Source: Joyebacterum sp964521425
GTDB taxonomy: Bacteria; Joyebacterota; Joyebacteria; Joyebacterales; Joyebacteraceae
Assembly: GCA_964521425.1 (NCBI GenBank)
Contig: CAZFRO010000007.1
Location: 51,081 to 115,080, forward strand
Length of the DNA stretch: 64,000 nucleotides
Direction: 5' to 3'
Below, one piece after another: positions 58,540 to 64,000 of this stretch. Below the pieces are notes generated by a model. That model searched no databases. It was not told the origin of the DNA and saw only the letters and a list, made by a program, of their open reading frames with translations. Made by a program: the position numbers and the translations under genes. Positions within the stretch are counted from its first letter, which is position 1. The number at the start of each line of letters is the position of its first letter.

Positions 58540-61445
58540 AGCTCAGGGGTCTGCTACTGACGATTCTGCTCGTGGTCCCATCTGTGCTCCTCACTACCTC
58601 GGTTGCCGCAGCGGATGGCTCAGCCGCACCCGAGAGCATATACTCCGCCGTGTCCGAGAGCGCGCACACCACGACTCCCAAGAGCATGAGCGAGGCCATG
58701 GACGACGCCCTCCGCGCCATTGCCATGACACGCTCCGACCTCGGCTTCCGGACGGACTATGCAGACAGTCCCGACTCGTTCCGCCTGGCAATCGCCGACC
58801 ACCTGCTTGAGGCTCCGCTCAAGACGAACGGCTACGTGCACGAGCTGGCAGACGATGTCGCCAAGGCATATGATCTGACGCTGCTGGTGGCACTAGCTGC
58901 GCGCGAACTCGATCTCGGAGTCGGTATCGGCACCTGCGGCACGGAGCCTCCGGGCGGCATAACCGCAGTCGGAGAGCTCCTGAGTGGTATCAAGAAGGCG
59001 GAGCTAGAGCTTGAGAGAGCCTTCGAGCGACTGACCGCAGATGAGATCGAGTTCATCATGAGACACGCTCCCGTACTCCTCGAGGAGGAGGAGTTCGACC
59101 CGGACAAGCCGATAGAGATGCGTGAGAAGGAAGCGGAGGACAAGGAAATCCTCGGTGATGAGCTCTTGAGAATTGCGGGGAACATCGACTACTCCCGCAT
59201 CGCCACCGCCGGGACGATTCTCGCCTCAGCCACGGACGCCGCCCTCGCCATCATCGAGGCGAGCAGGCCCGGGGACATGAGCTCCATTCTCCCACAGGAT
59301 GAGAGCGGGAGCGACAGGCGCTCCGGCTTTCCCCTGGAGTGGGTGGCAACAGGGGATGTGCTCGAGATCATCGAGACTGAGGCCGGTCTCATTGTGATAG
59401 GCGGCCCCGGTGCAACTGCGTATCATCGGACGTGCGCGATCATCATCGATCTCGGCGGCGATGACACCTACGAGCAGCCGGCATCCGGCCGGTGGGAGCT
59501 TCACCCCTTCTCTATAGTAGTAGATGTCGCGGGCGACGACACATACTCCGGCGGCGACCATGCCCTGGGCGCTGGATTCGGAGGTGTGGGTGTGCTTGTG
59601 GACCTGGAGGGTGATGACAGCTATGCGTCCGGGAGCTTCTCGATCGGCTCGGGGCTCTTCGGTGTCGGCGTCCTTCTGGACAAAGGCGGGAACGACCACT
59701 ACGTGGGCGACACCTGCGTGCAGGGCGCAGGCGCCTTTGGAATCGGCATCCAGCTGGATGAATCGGGAAACGACTCGTACCACGCCGCGCTCTTCTCCCA
59801 GGCGTTCGGTTTCGTGAAGGGCTTCGGACTCCTGTACGACTCTCTCGGCAACGACCTCTACTTCGCCGGTGGCAAGTACACCGACGAGATCCGCTACTTC
59901 AATCACTTCCTCAGCCTCTCTCAGGGGTTCGGATTCGGCTGGCGGCCTGATGCCTCCGGCGGCATCGGACTCCTCGTCGATTCAGCCGGCAATGACGTGT
60001 ACGTTTCCGACATCTTCGGGCAGGGATCGAGCTACTGGTTCTCAGTCGGTGGGCTCGTCGACTTCGAAGGAAACGATCAGTACATCTCGTACCAGTACGC
60101 GCAGGGCGCGGCGACGCACATAACAGCGGCGGCCCTCGTCGACTGCGCAGGCGATGATAACTACGTGTCCAAGGGCGTCTCCCAGGGATGCGGACACGAT
60201 CTCGCGGTCGGCATCCTCCACGACCTGTCCGGAGACGACAACTACATTTGCCACGATCTGTCACAGGCTGCAGGCAACGCCAACGGGATCGGGATCCTGC
60301 TCGATGACGGCGGCAACGATACCTACTCGGTGCGAAACTCCGACAACACGCATGGCTACGGCAACCTCAGGCGGGACTACGCAAGTGTGGGCATTCTGAT
60401 CGACGGAGGAGGAACAGACTCGTACGGCGGCCGCGGAGACAACGACACCTGGTGGACGCACAGCGACCGCGGCGTCGGCATCGACACGGATATCTCCCTC
60501 CCTCCAACTGAGGCCGAACCGACTGCGGACGACGATTCCGTTCAGGATGCTGAGGTTGACACGCTTGCACTTGCCGCGCTCTCACCGGAGGAGCTCTTCG
60601 ACCGCGCATCATCGTCGGCCCTTCAGTTCGCCGCGATGATCCAGCCGTCCCGCCGGCTCCTCGTCAGGAACCACGAGGAGTCCCTCCCCTATCTCGTTAC
60701 GGAACTGGATACCGACGGGGCCAGGGAACGCCACGCACTTGAGGATGTCATCGTACGAATAGGAACGCCGGCCGTTGGCCCGCTTATCGAGGCGATCGCC
60801 GTCGAACTCGAGCGCACCGATACAACTCGCGGTGTGCGGCTCGCCGCCGGCATCCTCGGGCGCCTGGGAGACCCGGAAGCCCTTGATGCTCTCACACAGG
60901 CGTCCGGTCATGGTGAATGGAAGATCCGCTCCGCGGTCGCGAGCGCCATTGGGAGAATCGCGGTCCAGGATGGAGTCCCGGCTCTCGTCCTGTTGCTCGA
61001 TGATGAGAATGAGATGGTGCGGAAGAGCGCCGCCGTTGGCTTAAGAAGGACGGCTGCGGACAACATCATTGATGACGAGACCATTGCCGCACTCATCCGC
61101 GCGCTCGGTGATACGTACTACGCGGTGAGACAGAGCGCCGGCGCCGCGCTGGCCGCAGTTGGGGAGCGGGCGTTGGAGAGACTCACGCATCTCGCTTCTT
61201 CTGGGGACTCTGTTTTAAGGCTCGTGGCGATAGAGACGCTGGGGGCGATTGGAGTGGAGTCGTCGCTCGAGACTATGCTCAGCCTTCTGGAGGATGATGA
61301 CTGGGCGGTGCGAGTCTGCGCAACTGAGGCCATAAGGAGAATCGGCCCGGACGGGAAGGCGCGCAAGGAGATGGCGAGACTGCTTCGTAGCGAGAGTCAC
61401 CCGCTCGTGAGGGCTCGCGCCAACGAAGCGATAGCACCGATGTAG
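58536..61445 (+). CDS. Secreted GxDxY-repeat plus HEAT-repeat protein
   Basis: A 969-residue protein with a signal peptide (residues 1-26), coupled by an ATGA overlap to the molybdenum-enzyme gene. Residues 30-290 are mostly helical. Residues about 300-655 hold twelve ~26-residue units with the consensus hhhD..G(N/D)D.Y......QG.G....G, for example VLVDLEGDDSY, VLLDKGGNDHY, LLVDSAGNDVY and ILHDLSGDDNY. The regular Asp/Asn-Gly turns suggest a beta-solenoid, perhaps calcium-binding, but the unit is not the RTX nonapeptide. Residues about 720-969 are HEAT repeats. No catalytic motif and no FlgD-like tail. I know no described family that joins these parts. Confidence 0.8.
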   Translation: MKLRGLLLTILLVVPSVLLTTSVAAADGSAAPESIYSAVSESAHTTTPKSMSEAMDDALRAIAMTRSDLGFRTDYADSPDSFRLAIADHLLEAPLKTNGYVHELADDVAKAYDLTLLVALAARELDLGVGIGTCGTEPPGGITAVGELLSGIKKAELELERAFERLTADEIEFIMRHAPVLLEEEEFDPDKPIEMREKEAEDKEILGDELLRIAGNIDYSRIATAGTILASATDAALAIIEASRPGDMSSILPQDESGSDRRSGFPLEWVATGDVLEIIETEAGLIVIGGPGATAYHRTCAIIIDLGGDDTYEQPASGRWELHPFSIVVDVAGDDTYSGGDHALGAGFGGVGVLVDLEGDDSYASGSFSIGSGLFGVGVLLDKGGNDHYVGDTCVQGAGAFGIGIQLDESGNDSYHAALFSQAFGFVKGFGLLYDSLGNDLYFAGGKYTDEIRYFNHFLSLSQGFGFGWRPDASGGIGLLVDSAGNDVYVSDIFGQGSSYWFSVGGLVDFEGNDQYISYQYAQGAATHITAAALVDCAGDDNYVSKGVSQGCGHDLAVGILHDLSGDDNYICHDLSQAAGNANGIGILLDDGGNDTYSVRNSDNTHGYGNLRRDYASVGILIDGGGTDSYGGRGDNDTWWTHSDRGVGIDTDISLPPTEAEPTADDDSVQDAEVDTLALAALSPEELFDRASSSALQFAAMIQPSRRLLVRNHEESLPYLVTELDTDGARERHALEDVIVRIGTPAVGPLIEAIAVELERTDTTRGVRLAAGILGRLGDPEALDALTQASGHGEWKIRSAVASAIGRIAVQDGVPALVLLLDDENEMVRKSAAVGLRRTAADNIIDDETIAALIRALGDTYYAVRQSAGAALAAVGERALERLTHLASSGDSVLRLVAIETLGAIGVESSLETMLSLLEDDDWAVRVCATEAIRRIGPDGKARKEMARLLRSESHPLVRARANEAIAPM

Positions 61446-61542
61446 ACCGCGGCTACGACGCCGGGCGAAGCAACAGCATCGATCCAGACCGCGACTGCCA
61501 CGCGGGCGAGGCAACAGCACCAATGTAGACCGCGGCCGCCAC
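61433..61542. repeat. 41-42 bp tandem repeat containing the stop codon
   Basis: AGCA(C/T)C.AT(G/C)(T/C)AGACCGCG units begin at 61433, 61475 and 61516 (third copy partial). The first copy includes the TAG stop of the HEAT-repeat gene, so the 3' end of the gene has been duplicated downstream. It fills the gap to the convergent gene. Confidence 0.75.
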
Positions 61543-61576
61543 ATCACGCATGGCTGCCGGACGGCGCCGCGCACGG

Positions 61577-63736
61577 CTATCCCCCACCCTGCTGCTTCTC
61601 AAGCTCCCGAACCTGCGCCATGTTCGCGATGATGTTCCGGTCCCCCGGCGCCAGGCGGAGTGCGATTTCCAGCTCCACAAGAGCTTCCCCGTACTGCCCG
61701 GTCCTCGCCAGCAGAATACCCAGGTTGTTCCTGGCTCCGGCGTACTCAGGGTCGATCAGAATGGCTCGATGGTAGGCGGCAATGGCAGGCCCGGGGCGGC
61801 CGGTATCTTCCAGCACGACCGCGAGATCGTTCCACGCCTCCTTGAAGTCGGGGTTCGCCTGGGTGGCGAGGCGCAGTTGTTCTTCTGCATCCTCCAGCTC
61901 ACCGAGCCTTGCGAGAACAGACCCAAGATTATAGAGCGCCTCGTGCATCAACGGGTCGCGCTTGAGCGCTTCACGAAACCACCCTGCCGCTTCCACGAGA
62001 TCACCGCGACGCATGAAGAGAGTCCCGATATTGTTCCGGGCCGACGCCAGTTCGGGGTCCAGTTCCGACGCGTGCTTGTAGGCGCCGAGCGCCTCATCTG
62101 TGCGCCCGAGCAGCCCCAGCGATATGCCCATGTTGTTGTGGGCCTTGGCATACCCCGGTGACAGCTCTACCGCCTTCTGATACTCGGCAACAGCGTGGTC
62201 GTACTTGCCTGCTGATGCGTATGCAAGACCGAGTGTGTTGTGCGTCTGCGCACGCTCTCCGACGTGTGTTCCGTAGAAATCGGTATTGACGAAGACGGCC
62301 GCCGCCGCCACTGCGAGAAGCCCCACCATCAGAGGTCTCCATCGTCGGTCTCGCGCGCGGTCCCACAGCCAGAGCACGCCGCTCGATGAGAAGATGATGA
62401 TGACCGGGATGACGGGGAGCCTGAATCGCGCGCTGACGAAGAAGAGAAGCACACTGCCCATGTATGAGAGGAGAAAGAAAATTAGAAGCGATGCCCCTTT
62501 GCGGCGTCTCGCGACCCAGGCCCCTATGAAGGCAAGGGGTGCTATGACACCGAAGTGAAGCCACGAGAGAGAGCGGAAGACCGGTGACATCCGACCGAAG
62601 AAGTAGATGTCCTTGTTGTTCGCGAGTTCGAAGCTGTCCCAGAAGAGCACGAACTTCTTGAGATAGAGCCGTGCTGCAGCGCCCGGCTGGTCGCGCAGGA
62701 AGCTATGCCCGAGGCCGTACCAGTAGCCCGACACCTCGCTCGGCTTCAGAGGCGTCCCGCACTCCCTCTCAGCGATTCGCTCGCAGTCGCTGTACACCCA
62801 CGCCTCCCCAAGGCCGGGGACGACCGCTGAGATCCCGTCCGCATGCTCGTTGTTCCCTATGTGGAAATTGATACCGCCCTGTGACGCGATGAGCACGAAG
62901 TCGTCGTCCAGGGCCTTGTTCCTCAATGTCACAGGAATCACGATGAGTGCGACACCAACCAGGAGCAGCACGGATCGAAGAGCGGCGGTCAGAAGAGGCG
63001 TTCTGCCTCGCACGAGCGACAGCCGTCCATGGGCGCCATCCCTCTTCCCCGCTCCCTCTCCTGGTCTCCGCGGAGACCGGAGATCCATCGCCCTCGCCCG
63101 TCGTGCCTCAAGCCAGATCCACAGACAGAGCAGCGGGATGAAGACGAGGATGTTCGGACGTGCGATCGCCGAGATCCCCATGACGATGCCCGCGGTCAGC
63201 CACCGCCCCCACGTCGGGATGCGGTCCGCCCTGAGAACCAGAAGCAGCATGAGCGCATCCAGAAGAACGATGAGCGAGACGATGAGAAGCTCGTTATCGA
63301 AGTAGATCAGAAACGGATAGCCGCAGGCGATCGCACCGGCCAGGAGACCAACGCGTTCACCGATAATGCGGCGGCCGATCAGGTATGTAAGAACCGGCAC
63401 GAGTGATCCGTAGACCGCCTGAACATGACGCGCCAGAATCAGACTTCCATCGGAGATTTTGAGGAGTATGCCCAGGATGTACGGGTAGAGCGGGGCACGG
63501 AAGAAAGCGTGTGATCCCAGCCAATCCCCGGACGCGAGTGTGCGGGCCCACTCCACATGGTCGAGTTCATCGAGCATTGGTGAGAGAGCGAGCGGGCTTA
63601 TCCGGAGATGGCTCACATAGAGAGCCCTAAGCAACCATGCGGCGCCGAAAAGCGCCAGAGCGGTGATGAGAATCCTCCTCGCGCTCGGCCGCGCACCCTC
63701 AGATCCGCTCCCCACAACGCTGGTCATGGTCGCCAT
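61577..63736 (-). CDS. GT39-like membrane glycosyltransferase with C-terminal TPR domain
   Basis: A 719-residue protein. About eleven membrane helices fill residues 20-490. The first extracytoplasmic loop has DELDHVEWARTLASGDW and FFRAPLYPYILG, the acidic pair and PxYP motif of the GT39/ArnT-PMT superfamily, which uses polyprenyl-phosphate sugars outside the membrane. A GGINFHIGNNEHADG loop and RFRLPVIPVIIIF are typical of bacterial members. Residues about 510-710 are six TPR units (THNTLGLAYASAGKYDHAVAEYQKAVELSPGYAKAHNNMG and so on). The TPR tail recalls bacterial O-glycosylation proteins. Acceptor unknown. ATG 63736 has GAGAGAACGG ahead. Confidence 0.87.
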   Translation of the reverse strand: MATMTSVVGSGSEGARPSARRILITALALFGAAWLLRALYVSHLRISPLALSPMLDELDHVEWARTLASGDWLGSHAFFRAPLYPYILGILLKISDGSLILARHVQAVYGSLVPVLTYLIGRRIIGERVGLLAGAIACGYPFLIYFDNELLIVSLIVLLDALMLLLVLRADRIPTWGRWLTAGIVMGISAIARPNILVFIPLLCLWIWLEARRARAMDLRSPRRPGEGAGKRDGAHGRLSLVRGRTPLLTAALRSVLLLVGVALIVIPVTLRNKALDDDFVLIASQGGINFHIGNNEHADGISAVVPGLGEAWVYSDCERIAERECGTPLKPSEVSGYWYGLGHSFLRDQPGAAARLYLKKFVLFWDSFELANNKDIYFFGRMSPVFRSLSWLHFGVIAPLAFIGAWVARRRKGASLLIFFLLSYMGSVLLFFVSARFRLPVIPVIIIFSSSGVLWLWDRARDRRWRPLMVGLLAVAAAAVFVNTDFYGTHVGERAQTHNTLGLAYASAGKYDHAVAEYQKAVELSPGYAKAHNNMGISLGLLGRTDEALGAYKHASELDPELASARNNIGTLFMRRGDLVEAAGWFREALKRDPLMHEALYNLGSVLARLGELEDAEEQLRLATQANPDFKEAWNDLAVVLEDTGRPGPAIAAYHRAILIDPEYAGARNNLGILLARTGQYGEALVELEIALRLAPGDRNIIANMAQVRELEKQQGGG

Positions 63737-63787
63737 CCGTTCTCTCTCCCTGACACGCCTGGGATCCGTAACTCTCCAAGGAGCACG

Positions 63788-63817
63788 ATTGTAGCCGAGC
63801 TGGGCCTGCCGCGTCCA
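63788..63817 (-). promoter_or_regulatory. Promoter of the GT39-like gene
   Basis: Minus strand TGGACG (63817-63812), 18 bases, TACAAT (63793-63788), about 50 bases from the start codon. Confidence 0.5.
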
Positions 63818-64000
63818 TACTTCCTACGACTTCGGTCCAGCGCACGAGCGGGGACCTGGCGGGATACGTAGAACTGGCAATACCTTGTGTCGGTCACCAT
63901 ACCGCTCCCGTAAACCCGTACGTGTGGGCCCAAATTGTGCTTGTTTGGAGTTGCCCCGCTTTCACGGACAGTTCACATCTTGTGGTGATACCGCTTCGGC
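63818..64000. other. Right-end sequence with no supported gene
   Basis: No convincing reading frame, RNA or repeat is visible. It is probably an intergenic region running out of the window. Confidence 0.4.

Noticed and set aside
59440..60500. RTX haemolysin-type calcium repeats
   Set aside because: Units are ~26 residues with fixed Tyr and lack the GGxGxDxUx nonapeptide period.

Overview
The window is high-GC (about 60 percent by eye), gene-dense bacterial DNA with no rRNA, tRNA, phage, IS element or CRISPR array that I could see. Four secreted proteins end in a FlgD-like/T9SS-like C-terminal sorting domain (PNPF... GR.VR.L... WDG... GVYF... K..VL[KR]). Together with many secreted zinc or cysteine peptidases and an HdrABC-MvhD electron-transfer cluster, this points to an uncultured FCB-type or candidate-phylum bacterium (Eisenbacteria, Krumholzibacteriota or Latescibacterota are plausible). 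That placement is inference from gene content only.

Layout. 1-10.9 kb: the end of an FG-GAP protein, a small HExxH peptidase, a large secreted HExxH metalloprotease, a site-2 protease with CBS domains read from what looks like a leaderless promoter, a TetR regulator, a large lipoprotein and an M14 carboxypeptidase. 10.9-19.5 kb: a lipoprotein metallophosphoesterase coupled to a geranylgeranyl-reductase-type flavoprotein, a zinc-ribbon/DUF2007 protein, an adenosine-specific kinase, a glycosyltransferase, and several repeat-rich secreted proteins. 19.5-26.2 kb (minus strand): an apparently inactivated M1-peptidase/TPR protein, trpS with a probable Fe-S motif, a membrane protein, phosphomannomutase/phosphoglucomutase, an ECF sigma factor and its zinc-finger anti-sigma factor. 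26.3-31.4 kb: an IscU/NifU scaffold, two small membrane proteins, a TPR lytic transglycosylase and a CoA-disulfide-reductase-like flavoprotein. 31.6-37.1 kb: a three-gene operon of secreted proteins (unknown, M23, C25).

37.4-47.3 kb: a long minus-strand run. It starts at a strong promoter with hdrC-hdrB-hdrA-mvhD, a fumarate-reductase-like Fe-S subunit and flavoprotein, and a hydrogenase-type maturation protease. It then continues into an ECF sigma factor, an S9 prolyl oligopeptidase lipoprotein and a zinc-finger anti-sigma factor. The first part looks like a flavin-based electron-bifurcating complex joined to a fumarate-reductase/Tfr-like module.

47.5-64 kb: a DUF1028 protein, a decaying hybrid histidine kinase (two in-frame nonsense codons plus a frameshift or internal deletion), glycogen phosphorylase, a lone molybdenum-binding subunit of the xanthine dehydrogenase family translationally coupled to a secreted protein made of twelve roughly 26-residue G(N/D)DxY repeats plus HEAT repeats, and a GT39-like membrane glycosyltransferase with a TPR tail.

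Many intergenic regions carry good TTGNNN-17-TANNNT promoters, so a housekeeping sigma-70-type code is readable here. The best candidates for something new are the Hdr/MvhD/Frd-like cluster with its histidine-poor maturation protease, and the molybdenum enzyme plus GxDxY/HEAT pair.
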